A DNA stretch of 64,000 bases from Lachnospiraceae bacterium (GTDB lineage: Bacteria; Bacillota; Clostridia; Lachnospirales; Lachnospiraceae): contig SVEJ01000004.1 of the NCBI GenBank assembly GCA_015057435.1, positions 1-64,000 of the forward strand, written 5' to 3'. Numbering within the stretch: the stretch's first letter is position 1; each line of letters starts with the position of its first letter. A program made the position numbers and the translations under genes. The notes below the pieces were generated by a model. It searched no databases. It worked only from the letters and a program-made list of their open reading frames with translations, and had not been told where the DNA came from. This document shows positions 54,770-62,586 of the stretch, in pieces.

Positions 54770-55402
54770 ATGCAGACATTCAAACACCCTCTTTCAAAAG
54801 AAGAAGAAGCTTATTACCTGAACCGATACAAGGACGGAGATATCGAAGCCAGAAATATCTTAGTTGAATATAATCTACGCCTTGTTGCACATATAGCAAA
54901 AAAATATAACAATTTCGAACGCGATCCTGAGGATCTCATTTCCAACGGCACAATCGGACTAATCAAAGCTATCAATACATATAATGAAAGAAAAGGAAAT
55001 CGTCTTGTAACATATGCTTGTCGATGCATTGAAAACGAAATTCTCATGATGCTTCGCCAGGAAAAGAAATGTTCCAAAGAATTTTCCTTACAAGAACCAA
55101 TCGGAACAGACAAAGAAGGAAATGAAATCAACCTCTTAGACATTATCGAATATAACGATAAAGATATTATCGAAGAAATCATTCTTTCCGAAAAAATAAC
55201 CATATTAAAGGAAGCATTAAGTAAATCTCTAAACGAGCGCGAGCTAGAAATTATTACATTGCGTTACGGCTTACATAACAAAACCCCGTTAACGCAACGA
55301 GAGATAGCAAATCAATTTGCTATCTCCCGTTCTTACGTATCTCGTATCGAAAAAAAAGCTTTACAAAAATTACGCCAATCATTCGATTGTTTTTCTTCGT
55401 AA
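54770..55402 (+). CDS. sigK: Sporulation sigma factor K, without pro-sequence
   Basis: The 210-residue sigma-70 family factor begins directly at the mature N-terminus (QTFKHPLSKEEEAYYL) and has region 2 (ARNILVEYNLRLVAHIAKKY, DLISNGTIGLIKAINTYN, TYACRCIENEILM), the SigE/SigK-type PIGTDKEGNEI linker and region 4 (TQREIANQFAISRSYVSRIEKKALQKL). An in-frame TAG lies 12 bases before the ATG, so the usual membrane pro-sequence is absent. No skin-type insertion interrupts it. CATAAAAT (54737-54744) resembles a sigma-E -10. The gene converges on and overlaps the U32 gene. Confidence 0.9.
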   Translation: MQTFKHPLSKEEEAYYLNRYKDGDIEARNILVEYNLRLVAHIAKKYNNFERDPEDLISNGTIGLIKAINTYNERKGNRLVTYACRCIENEILMMLRQEKKCSKEFSLQEPIGTDKEGNEINLLDIIEYNDKDIIEEIILSEKITILKEALSKSLNERELEIITLRYGLHNKTPLTQREIANQFAISRSYVSRIEKKALQKLRQSFDCFSS

Positions 55403-56608
55403 TATAATACCTTTTTGCAAAGGTACACCAAAGTCCACTTTTAACTTCTCCTTTGGATGAGGAGCACTTTCAACAGATTGCATATCCTCATTCCAAATGT
55501 GAAGTACCATAAGCTCCTTATTCGCACCATCAAACATCATCGCTTCTACCGTCTCGCCTACGCTAAACTTGTTCCTTTGAATAAAACAAGCTCGTCCTTC
55601 ATCATCTACATCTTCCACCGTTCCTATATAGGTATAATCTTTCACATATTCATTATTATCATACACTTGGGAATCAGTATCCGTCTTGCCAAAATAAAAT
55701 CCTGTTGTAAATTGACGATAGGTGCATTTACCTATCTCCTCCTTATAATATGGAAGATTCTCTTTATAGACTTCTATGCCCATTTTATAATCATCAATCG
55801 CTTTGCGGTAAGTTCTTGCAACTGTAGCAACATAAAGCGCAGTTTTCATGCGACCTTCTATCTTAAAACTATCAATCCCCGCATCAATCATCTCAGGTAC
55901 ATATTCTATCATACACAAATCTTTTGAATTAAAAATATACGTCCCTCTGTCATCTTCTTCAACAGGAAAATATTCTCCGGGTCTTTTTTCTTCCACAACA
56001 CTATACTTCCATCTGCAAGGATGTGTACAAGCACCCTGATTCGCATCCCTCCCGGTCAAAAAATGACTTAAAAGACAACGTCCCGAATATGAAATACACA
56101 TTGCACCATGAATAAAACTCTCTATCTCCATATCCTCAGGTATACGACGTCTAATCTCCTTAATCTCCGCTAACGACAATTCTCTCGCCGAAACAACTCG
56201 TTTCGCTCCCAAGCCATACCAAAATTGATAAATACCATAATTGGTGTTATTCGCTTGTGTACTAATATGTATTTCCACATCAGGTAACACACGTTTTGCA
56301 ATTGTAAAAATTGCCGGGTCAGAAATAATCAACGCATCAATCGGAACAAAACGCAGTTGTTCAAAATATGCTTCAACTCCCGCCAAATCATCATTATGCG
56401 CAAAGATATTAGCCGTTACATATAACTTTACACCCTTCGCGTGACAATACTGCGCACCTTCTCTCATATCCTCCAACGAAAAATTATGCGCCTTTGCACG
56501 TAATCCAAACGATTCTCCTCCAACATACACAGCGTCAGCACCGTAATCAACTGCTACTTTTAAAACTTCAAGACTACCTGCCGGTATCAATAACTCTATT
56601 TCTCTCAT
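55379..56608 (-). CDS. trhP: U32-family protein, probable tRNA uridine-34 hydroxylase TrhP
   Basis: The protein has the U32 signature ESFIHGAMCISYSGRCLLS with conserved cysteines and starts ELLIPAGSLEVLKVAVDYGADAVYVGG. In B. subtilis the U32 pair YrrN-YrrO (TrhP1-P2) makes 5-hydroxyuridine at the tRNA wobble base, next to the methyltransferase TrmR (YrrM); the same neighbour is present here. Only one U32 gene is seen, of 409 residues, as in E. coli. The ATG at 56608 follows GAGGAAAG; the longest frame would need a TTG. Its end overlaps sigK by 24 bp. Confidence 0.88.
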   Translation of the reverse strand: MREIELLIPAGSLEVLKVAVDYGADAVYVGGESFGLRAKAHNFSLEDMREGAQYCHAKGVKLYVTANIFAHNDDLAGVEAYFEQLRFVPIDALIISDPAIFTIAKRVLPDVEIHISTQANNTNYGIYQFWYGLGAKRVVSARELSLAEIKEIRRRIPEDMEIESFIHGAMCISYSGRCLLSHFLTGRDANQGACTHPCRWKYSVVEEKRPGEYFPVEEDDRGTYIFNSKDLCMIEYVPEMIDAGIDSFKIEGRMKTALYVATVARTYRKAIDDYKMGIEVYKENLPYYKEEIGKCTYRQFTTGFYFGKTDTDSQVYDNNEYVKDYTYIGTVEDVDDEGRACFIQRNKFSVGETVEAMMFDGANKELMVLHIWNEDMQSVESAPHPKEKLKVDFGVPLQKGIILRRKTIE

Positions 56609-56640
56609 GAATCTTTCCTCACACAATTCAAATCATATTA

Positions 56641-57285
56641 TCATGAACACTTTACAGAAAGCGCGACGCCATCTCCAATCGGGATAATCGATGTTTCCAA
56701 GGACTCATGATTCTTCAACGTATACAAGTATTCACGCATTCTTGTGTGGATTGTTCGATTTCTTCGATTCACAACAAATTTCGAATCCAACACTTCACCA
56801 TCTTGCAACACATTATCCGAAACAAGCACTCCATCTTTTGCTAACAATCTAATAACATCCGGCAAAAAATGAATATACTGTCCTTTTGCAGCATCCATAA
56901 AGATAAAATCAAACGTTCCATCTAGTTCTTTTAATATATCAGCCGCATCGCCTTCCAGCAAAGTAATATTCTTGCATACATTAGCACGCTCAAAATTAAC
57001 TTTCGCCTTCTCTATTCTTGGTTCCCATTTTTCAATTGTTGTAATATGCGCACCTTCCCGCAAAAATTGATTCATATATATTGCCGAAAAACCAACCGCC
57101 GTACCAACTTCCAATACGCGCATTGGTTTTTTAATCAAAAGCATCGTTTTCATCCATTCCTTTGTTTCTTTACGAATAATCGGAACATCATCTTCTAACG
57201 CTTCTTTTTCAATTATAGCAACAATCCCTTCATCATCCTGATTCATAGAATTAATAAAGGATGTTATTCTCTCTTCAACAATCAC
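56641..57285 (-). CDS. trmR: O-methyltransferase, probable tRNA 5-hydroxyuridine methyltransferase TrmR
   Basis: The 214-residue SAM enzyme has motif I VLEVGTAVGFSAIYM, DFIFMDAAKGQY and VSDNVLQDGEV, the class I (COMT-like) pattern of YrrM. It would methylate 5-hydroxyuridine made by the adjacent U32 protein to 5-methoxyuridine. Translation starts at a GTG overlapping the stop of the upstream gene (GTGA), seven bases after GAGG. Confidence 0.88.
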   Translation of the reverse strand: MIVEERITSFINSMNQDDEGIVAIIEKEALEDDVPIIRKETKEWMKTMLLIKKPMRVLEVGTAVGFSAIYMNQFLREGAHITTIEKWEPRIEKAKVNFERANVCKNITLLEGDAADILKELDGTFDFIFMDAAKGQYIHFLPDVIRLLAKDGVLVSDNVLQDGEVLDSKFVVNRRNRTIHTRMREYLYTLKNHESLETSIIPIGDGVALSVKCS

Positions 57286-57668
57286 TGCATTTCCTCACTT
57301 TTTATATTACAGATTATTTTACAAATCTCATCAGGCGACAGCCCCGGACCTAACACATACTCTCCGGCAACAATCTTGTCCTGGTATTTTCCTATATAAG
57401 CTCTTGCAATAAAAAGATAACGGCTCTCAACAACTTTCAACTCCTCAAGTTTCACAGCAACCTCCATCACACTGGTGCCTTCTTCTATCTTCACATTCAT
57501 CGTTTCTGAAGACGCAGCACTGTACGGATAATCCCCGAACAGCTTATACGAAAAATGATATGCAGTTACAAATCCTTCAACAAGCAAAAGAAGAATCAAC
57601 ACGTTCAGTAACGTACGTAAACTAATCCATAATATTGCAGTTGAAATACTTTTCTTTTCTCCAACCAT
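57282..57668 (-). CDS. MltG/YceG-like membrane protein lacking the catalytic domain
   Basis: The 128-residue protein has one membrane helix (about 13-36) followed by the LysM-like N-terminal domain of MltG lytic transglycosylases (VKIEEGTSVMEVAVKLEELKVV, SRYLFIARA, IVAGEYVLGPGLSPDEICKII). A full MltG has about 200 more residues with the catalytic glutamate; here translation stops after the first domain and passes straight into trmR, with no catalytic remnant downstream. In B. subtilis mltG (yrrL) precedes yrrM, so the position is orthologous. It is probably a peptidoglycan-contacting, non-enzymatic protein. Confidence 0.75.
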   Translation of the reverse strand: MVGEKKSISTAILWISLRTLLNVLILLLLVEGFVTAYHFSYKLFGDYPYSAASSETMNVKIEEGTSVMEVAVKLEELKVVESRYLFIARAYIGKYQDKIVAGEYVLGPGLSPDEICKIICNIKSEEMQ

Positions 57669-57674
57669 AGTATT

Positions 57675-58010
57675 TTACTCCATATAACTGTAATCAAACT
57701 CTAAGCCTTCAACTATCAGCTCATATACGCCTTCAAGTTGTCTTGAAATCACTTGCTCAGCAACAAGAAATTCATTCACCAACGGGTTTCGCAACACTTT
57801 TTCATACTCCAAAGCCAGCTGATGAATTTCTTGATAACGATTCACCCCATCATCATAACTTTGCAATTCAAAATTACGTCTTCTGAAAGAATTCATTGCT
57901 TGATATAGCTCTGAATTTTCTTTCACATTTTCCAAAGCTTTCACATACTTCTTATATGCATCACTTTCTTTAATTGTTTGATTCAGCATTCTTGCTTCAT
58001 TCGTAATCAC
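57675..58010 (-). CDS. YlbF/YmcA-family protein
   Basis: The 111-residue, all-helical protein has the YlbF pattern (AYKKYVKALENVKENSELYQAM, LRNPLVNEFLVAEQVISRQL). In B. subtilis YlbF and YmcA with YaaT bind iron-sulfur clusters and modulate RNase Y. This protein has no cysteine, so it cannot bind a cluster in that way alone. It starts at a GTG seven bases after AGGAGG, 26 bp downstream of the RNase J gene. Confidence 0.85.
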   Translation of the reverse strand: MITNEARMLNQTIKESDAYKKYVKALENVKENSELYQAMNSFRRRNFELQSYDDGVNRYQEIHQLALEYEKVLRNPLVNEFLVAEQVISRQLEGVYELIVEGLEFDYSYME

Positions 58011-58036
58011 AGCAATGCCTCCTTCCGACAGCCCGC

Positions 58037-59743
58037 TTATACTTCCGTAATAATCGGTAAAATCATCGGATTACGCTTTGTACGTTTCCATAAGAATTCA
58101 CCAAGTTCATCCTTGATAGATGTCTTAATCTTACCCCAATCGGTAATATTACGATCCAAGCATTTACTAAGCGCATCTTCAACAACATCATGGCACTCTT
58201 CTATCAAATTCTCCGATTCTCTGACATATACAAATCCTCTTGAAACGATATCCGGACCGGCTACCAACATATTGCTATGTTTTTCAAGCGTCACAACCAC
58301 AATAATCAAACCATTCTGTGACAAATGTTGTCTGTCACGCAAGACAATATTACCAACATCGCCTACACCCAAGCCATCTACCAATATTCCTTGCGATGTA
58401 ACATTATCAACAACCTTCATCTCATCCGTAGATAATTCAAGTACATTACCATTACTCATTATCATCACATTTTCCTTAGCAACGCCCATTTCAACCGCCA
58501 ATTCAGCATGCCTCTTTAGATGTCTGTATTCTCCATGAACAGGAATCGCATACTGTGGTTTTGTCAAAGCATAAATCAACTTCAACTCTTCCTGACAAGC
58601 ATGACCCGAAACATGTGTATTCTGAAAGATTACTTTCGCACCTTTCATCTCAAGTTCATTCATCACTTTATAAACTGCCTTTTCATTACCCGGTATCGGA
58701 CTTGAGCTGAAAATAACAGTATCTCCGGGTTTGATGCTGACTTTATTGTGAATATTCGCAGCAATTCTTGATAGTGCTGCCATATTCTCGCCCTGACTAC
58801 CTGTGGTAATCATAACGATCTGTTCGTCCGGATAATTTTTCATCTGCTCGATACTAATCAATGTGTTGTCCGGAATCTGAATATACCCTAACTCCGAGGC
58901 AGTATTGATAATGTTAACCATACTACGACCTTCTACAACAACTTTACGTCCATATTTGTCAGCACTATTAATAATCTGTTGTACACGGTCAACGTTAGAA
59001 GCAAATGTTGCAATAATCAAACGACTATTCTTATTCTCAGCAAACAACATATCAAATGTTCTTCCGACTGTCTTTTCACTCGGTGTAAAGCCCGGGCGTT
59101 CGGCGTTGGTAGAATCAGCCATCAGCGCTAACACACCTTTTTTACCAAGCTCTGCATATCGTTGTAAATCAATTGTCTCACCAAATATTGGTGTGAAATC
59201 CACTTTAAAATCACCTGTATGAACTAAAATACCTGCCGGTGTATAGATTGCCAAACCTGAAGAATCAGCAATTGAATGATTCGAGCGAATAAATTCAATT
59301 CTAAAACATCCAAGGTTAATGATCTGTCCATGTTTTACAACCTTACGTTTCACATTATTCAAAATATTGTGTTCTCTCAGCTTATTATCAATCAACCCAA
59401 CCGTAAGCTTTGTAGCATAGATTGGTATATTCAACTCTTTTTCAATATAAGGAATTGCACCAATATGATCTTCATGACCATGTGTCACTACAAGTCCTTT
59501 TACCTTATCTGCATTCTCTTTGAGATAAGAAATATCCGGAATCACCAAATCAATTCCTAACATATCTTCTTCAGGGAATGCCAAACCGCAATCAATCACT
59601 ACAATCGTATCATCATATTCAATTGCAGTAATATTCATGCCGATCTGTTCCAATCCACCTAACGGAATAATCTTTACACTTGGTGCCTTGCCGATTTTAC
59701 GGCTTTTTCTGAATGTATCCCGTCTGTTTGTTTCCATTTTCAA
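58037..59743 (-). CDS. rnj: Ribonuclease J
   Basis: This metallo-beta-lactamase/beta-CASP nuclease has 5' exo- and endonuclease activity on mRNA and rRNA. The metal motif is THGHEDHIGA, further ligands are in HTGDFKVD and MADSTNAERPG, and the beta-CASP and C-terminal domains are intact over 568 residues. The best start is the TTG at 59743, six bases after GGAGGT and overlapping the stop of the DUF1292 gene; an ATG two codons later is 12 bases away. Confidence 0.95.
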   Translation of the reverse strand: MKMETNRRDTFRKSRKIGKAPSVKIIPLGGLEQIGMNITAIEYDDTIVVIDCGLAFPEEDMLGIDLVIPDISYLKENADKVKGLVVTHGHEDHIGAIPYIEKELNIPIYATKLTVGLIDNKLREHNILNNVKRKVVKHGQIINLGCFRIEFIRSNHSIADSSGLAIYTPAGILVHTGDFKVDFTPIFGETIDLQRYAELGKKGVLALMADSTNAERPGFTPSEKTVGRTFDMLFAENKNSRLIIATFASNVDRVQQIINSADKYGRKVVVEGRSMVNIINTASELGYIQIPDNTLISIEQMKNYPDEQIVMITTGSQGENMAALSRIAANIHNKVSIKPGDTVIFSSSPIPGNEKAVYKVMNELEMKGAKVIFQNTHVSGHACQEELKLIYALTKPQYAIPVHGEYRHLKRHAELAVEMGVAKENVMIMSNGNVLELSTDEMKVVDNVTSQGILVDGLGVGDVGNIVLRDRQHLSQNGLIIVVVTLEKHSNMLVAGPDIVSRGFVYVRESENLIEECHDVVEDALSKCLDRNITDWGKIKTSIKDELGEFLWKRTKRNPMILPIITEV

Positions 59744-60030
59744 AATTCTACCTCCGTATCACTTTCCTCTAACAATTCTTCAAAAATCGGAAATACACAA
59801 TTCAATTCATCTTCGTCTTCAACAAACTCATATGTTCCGTATTCGTCATCGGATTCATTAATAATCTCTTTTAAAATGAAGCATTCGCCTTCTTCTTCAT
59901 CATTCTCAAAATCTGCAGCAGGCGACACAAGATAATATTGAATGCCGCCAAGCTTTGTTGTCTCCAACACAACCATTTCCTCTTCTGTGTCATCATCAAA
60001 TGTAATAACAATTGTTTCTAATTCTTCCAT
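59740..60030 (-). CDS. DUF1292 family protein (YrzB-like)
   Basis: The 96-residue, strongly acidic protein has the DUF1292 pattern (ETIVITFDDDTEEEM, YYLVSPA, EFVEDEDEL). The order IreB-RuvX-DUF1292 (yrzL-yrrK-yrzB in B. subtilis) is conserved in Firmicutes. I used the second ATG, seven bases after AAGGA. Its function is unknown. Confidence 0.88.
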   Translation of the reverse strand: MEELETIVITFDDDTEEEMVVLETTKLGGIQYYLVSPAADFENDEEEGECFILKEIINESDDEYGTYEFVEDEDELNCVFPIFEELLEESDTEVEF

Positions 60031-60047
60031 ATCCATTTCCTTTCTTT

Positions 60048-60470
60048 TTAATTCGAATGTGCATCGAGATAACTTTGCAAGATAACTGCTGCTGCCATCT
60101 TGTCCACATATTCCTTACGGTTTTCTCTTCGTACACCGGATTCCATCAGAATCCGTTCCGATTCTACTGTAGACAATCTTTCATCTTGTAAAATCACCTC
60201 AAGTCCGGTTCTTCTTTCTATATGTTCTTTAAACTCTTCCGTCGCTTTTGCACGAGGTCCAAGTGTATTATTCATATTCTTCGGATACCCAAGCACAACA
60301 AAAGAAACCTTATACTCGTCGATTAATTCCTCGATCTTAGCTAAGGTCTTTCGCAACTTATTCTCCGACTTTCTTTCTATGGTCATAATAGGCTGTGCAG
60401 TGATTCCCAATTCATCACTAAGGGCTACACCAACCGTCTTACTACCATAATCCAGTCCCATAATCCGCAT
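60048..60470 (-). CDS. ruvX: RuvX/YqgF-family Holliday junction resolvase-like protein
   Basis: The 140-residue RNase H-fold protein starts [19 protein letters not shown], with the catalytic-type aspartate in GLDYG, and contains [16 protein letters not shown] and [10 protein letters not shown]. The family is linked to 16S rRNA 5' processing or Holliday junction cleavage. It lies 13 bp after ireB. Confidence 0.94.
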   Translation of the reverse strand: MRIMGLDYGSKTVGVALSDELGITAQPIMTIERKSENKLRKTLAKIEELIDEYKVSFVVLGYPKNMNNTLGPRAKATEEFKEHIERRTGLEVILQDERLSTVESERILMESGVRRENRKEYVDKMAAAVILQSYLDAHSN

Positions 60471-60483
60471 CTTTCGTCTCCTG

Positions 60484-60750
60484 TTACTTCAATCTTGTTT
60501 CAATATAATTCTCTAACAAGACTTCAATAATCTCATCTCTTTCTGCCTTCATAATCAGACTTCTTGCATTCTTATAACTTGTAATGTATGTAGGATCTCC
60601 ACTCATCACATATCCAACAATCTGACTTACAGGATTATATCCCTTTTCAGACAAGGCAACATATACCTGTGCAAGAATATCTGCCACCGGCAAATCATTA
60701 TCTTTTACTACTTCGATAAATTGTGTGTTAAATGTATTCTGATTATCCAT
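60484..60750 (-). CDS. ireB: IreB family regulatory phosphoprotein
   Basis: The 88-residue protein ([38 protein letters not shown]) matches IreB, the substrate of the PASTA kinase IreK that controls cephalosporin tolerance in Enterococcus. Two N-terminal threonines (T6, T9) match the known phosphorylation region. It is the first gene of the operon running through RNase J, and probably to trmR and trhP. Confidence 0.93.
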   Translation of the reverse strand: MDNQNTFNTQFIEVVKDNDLPVADILAQVYVALSEKGYNPVSQIVGYVMSGDPTYITSYKNARSLIMKAERDEIIEVLLENYIETRLK

Positions 60751-60778
60751 AATATCACGTCCTTACTTAGATAGTTAT

Positions 60779-60807
60779 ATGATAATATACTTTCCAAAAA
60801 GTTGCAA
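60779..60807 (-). promoter_or_regulatory. Sigma-A promoter of the ireB operon
   Basis: On the minus strand TTGCAA (60802-60807) and TATCAT (60779-60784) are 17 bp apart, followed by AAGGA before the ireB ATG. Confidence 0.65.
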
Positions 60808-60874
60808 GTTGTATCTGTCCATAAAAATCTCTTTTTATCAGATAAAACAATAAAAACTGACAAAAAACTTATCG

Positions 60875-62179
60875 TTATTCCAGAACAACATCTACAATCT
60901 GATTCACAAGATCATCTTCAGAAAATAATTCAACTTTTGTATAGCGCATTGTATGTCCTACATATACATTTTCCTTCTGCATCTCCTCAATAAGCACCTG
61001 TTCTTTATATCCTCGTAAGCTTTCTTCAAACGCCTTCTTTTGTTTTGCAGTCAAAGACAACAAAATATCACTACGTTCAGTTTTTACCGTTTCCGGCACA
61101 TGATCCGGCATACGTTCAGCAACCGTACCACCTCTTACAGAATATTTAAAAACATGTATTTCATACAAATTTAATTTTTCCAAATTCTCAATTGTACATT
61201 CAAATTCTCCCTTTGTTTCTCCGGGAAATCCAACAATCACATCAGTTGTAATGGCCGGTTTATCGAACACTTTCCTAAGCATACGACATTTATCCGCAAA
61301 CTCCTCTATCGTATACTTACGATTCATTCTTTTTAATGTAGCGTTACATGCGCTTTGCAAAGACAAATGAAAATGCGGACAAAGTTTTTCACATAAAGAA
61401 ATCTTATCCAAAAACTCTTTTGTAATAATACGAGGTTCCAACGAACCAAGGCGAATCCTATTAACCTTATCAATTGCCGCAATTCGAATTATCAAATCCG
61501 CCAGGTTCTCGCCATGCGACAAATCTACACCATAAGAAGAAATATGAATACCTGTCAATACAAATTCTCGAATCCCCTCATCCGCAAGTCTTTTTATCTC
61601 TTCTAATATATGTTGGATCTGTCTACTCCTTACTCTTCCTCTCGTATACGGAATGATACAATATGAACAAAACTGATTGCAACCATCTTGTATTTTAATA
61701 TATGCTCTTTGATGGTCCATCACATTCGCCTTAAGACATCCCATCTCTTCATATTCGTTTTCCTTCGCTATATCCAGATAACAATCTACACCGGATAACG
61801 ATTGCACAGCTTCTTCTAGTACCGTTACAATATCTTTCTTACAGTTATTACCTACTAAAACATCTATAAAATCTTCTTGTAACAACACATCGTGCTCAGC
61901 ATTCACGTAACAACCCGCAGCAATAATCAATGCGTTGGGATTATTCTTCTTTGCACGTCTTAACATCTGTCTGGATTTTTTTTGCGCCATATTGGTAACA
62001 GAACAGGTATTAACAATATAGACATCTGCCACTTCTTCTGAAGAAACAACGATCATTCCTACGTCCTGTAGCTTACGCGCCATTGCATCAGATTCATACT
62101 TATTCACTTTACATCCGAGATTGATAATCGCTACCTTTTTTAATTGTAATATACTCTTTTCATTTTCAATATTTCGCAT
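60875..62179 (-). CDS. mtaB: tRNA threonylcarbamoyladenosine methylthiotransferase MtaB
   Basis: This radical SAM enzyme adds a methylthio group to t6A37 of tRNA. The N-terminal UPF0004 domain has the cluster cysteines (LGCKVNKYESD, NTCSVTN, GCYVN), the radical SAM motif is CNQFCSYC followed by PYTRGRVRSR, and a TRAM domain ends the 434-residue protein. LGCKVN rather than LGCPKN and the length point to MtaB over MiaB or RimO. Confidence 0.93.
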   Translation of the reverse strand: MRNIENEKSILQLKKVAIINLGCKVNKYESDAMARKLQDVGMIVVSSEEVADVYIVNTCSVTNMAQKKSRQMLRRAKKNNPNALIIAAGCYVNAEHDVLLQEDFIDVLVGNNCKKDIVTVLEEAVQSLSGVDCYLDIAKENEYEEMGCLKANVMDHQRAYIKIQDGCNQFCSYCIIPYTRGRVRSRQIQHILEEIKRLADEGIREFVLTGIHISSYGVDLSHGENLADLIIRIAAIDKVNRIRLGSLEPRIITKEFLDKISLCEKLCPHFHLSLQSACNATLKRMNRKYTIEEFADKCRMLRKVFDKPAITTDVIVGFPGETKGEFECTIENLEKLNLYEIHVFKYSVRGGTVAERMPDHVPETVKTERSDILLSLTAKQKKAFEESLRGYKEQVLIEEMQKENVYVGHTMRYTKVELFSEDDLVNQIVDVVLE

Positions 62180-62198
62180 TTTTCCATCCTTTATTCTA

Positions 62199-62227
62199 TT
62201 GACTTTTATAATCTAAAAAGTTATCAT
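62199..62227 (+). promoter_or_regulatory. Sigma-A promoter of the HPr-like gene
   Basis: TTGACT (62199-62204) and TATCAT (62222-62227) are 17 bp apart, about 50 bp before the ATG, which follows TAGGAGG. Confidence 0.65.
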
Positions 62228-62277
62228 AATAGTTAAGTGCCAAAGGCATACATTACGAACAAGTAGGAGGCAATTAT

Positions 62278-62508
62278 ATGAAATCAGTTAAGATCTCTTT
62301 GAATTCTATCGATAAGGTTAAAAGCTTCGTTAACGATATCGCAAAGTTTGATGCCGAGTTCGATTTGGTATCTGGTAGATATGTAATTGACGCTAAGTCT
62401 ATCATGGGTATTTTCAGTTTGGATATTTCTCAGCCAATTGATTTGAACATCCACGCTGAAGGCGACGACACAGCAATTCTTAAGGCATTAGAGCCATACA
62501 TCATCTAA
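62278..62508 (+). CDS. HPr-like protein lacking the phosphorylated histidine
   Basis: The 76-residue protein has the HPr fold pattern, clearest in the centre (YVIDAKSIMGIFSLDIS aligns with the KSIMGVMSL segment around Ser46) and at the C-terminus (AEGDDTAILKALEPYI). The active-site loop normally holding G-L-H-A-R-P is replaced by S-I-D-K-V-K, so there is no histidine to carry phosphate; in fact the only histidine is in the late NIHAEG segment. The Ser46-equivalent serine is kept. Codons differ from neighbours (many TTC, ATC, AAC), suggesting high expression. It cannot act as a normal PTS phosphocarrier; a CcpA-coregulator-type role is a guess. Confidence 0.82.
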   Translation: MKSVKISLNSIDKVKSFVNDIAKFDAEFDLVSGRYVIDAKSIMGIFSLDISQPIDLNIHAEGDDTAILKALEPYII

Positions 62509-62522
62509 TCAGGATAAGATTT

Positions 62523-62578
62523 CCAAGCACTTGCTTGGACACATAGAAAAAGGAACGAGAGCAATCTTGTTCCTTTTT
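62523..62578. terminator. Double hairpin terminator between the HPr-like gene and thiI
   Basis: A CCAAGCA/TGCTTGG hairpin (62523-62538) is followed by a ten-bp AAAAAGGAAC/GTTCCTTTTT stem (62547-62578) with T runs on both strands, serving both convergent genes. Confidence 0.88.
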
Positions 62579-62586
62579 CTTATGGA

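Noticed and set aside
54770..55402. A skin-type element interrupting sigK
   Set aside because: The sigK reading frame is complete from region 2 to region 4, with no recombinase gene nearby.
57978..58538. A 186-codon plus-strand frame opposite the RNase J gene
   Set aside because: It is antisense to a conserved gene and its sequence is low-complexity S/T/L-rich with no family match.
60808..60874. A terminator after mtaB
   Set aside because: Only an A/T-only stem is present; it may end transcription, but the sequence is too weak to call.
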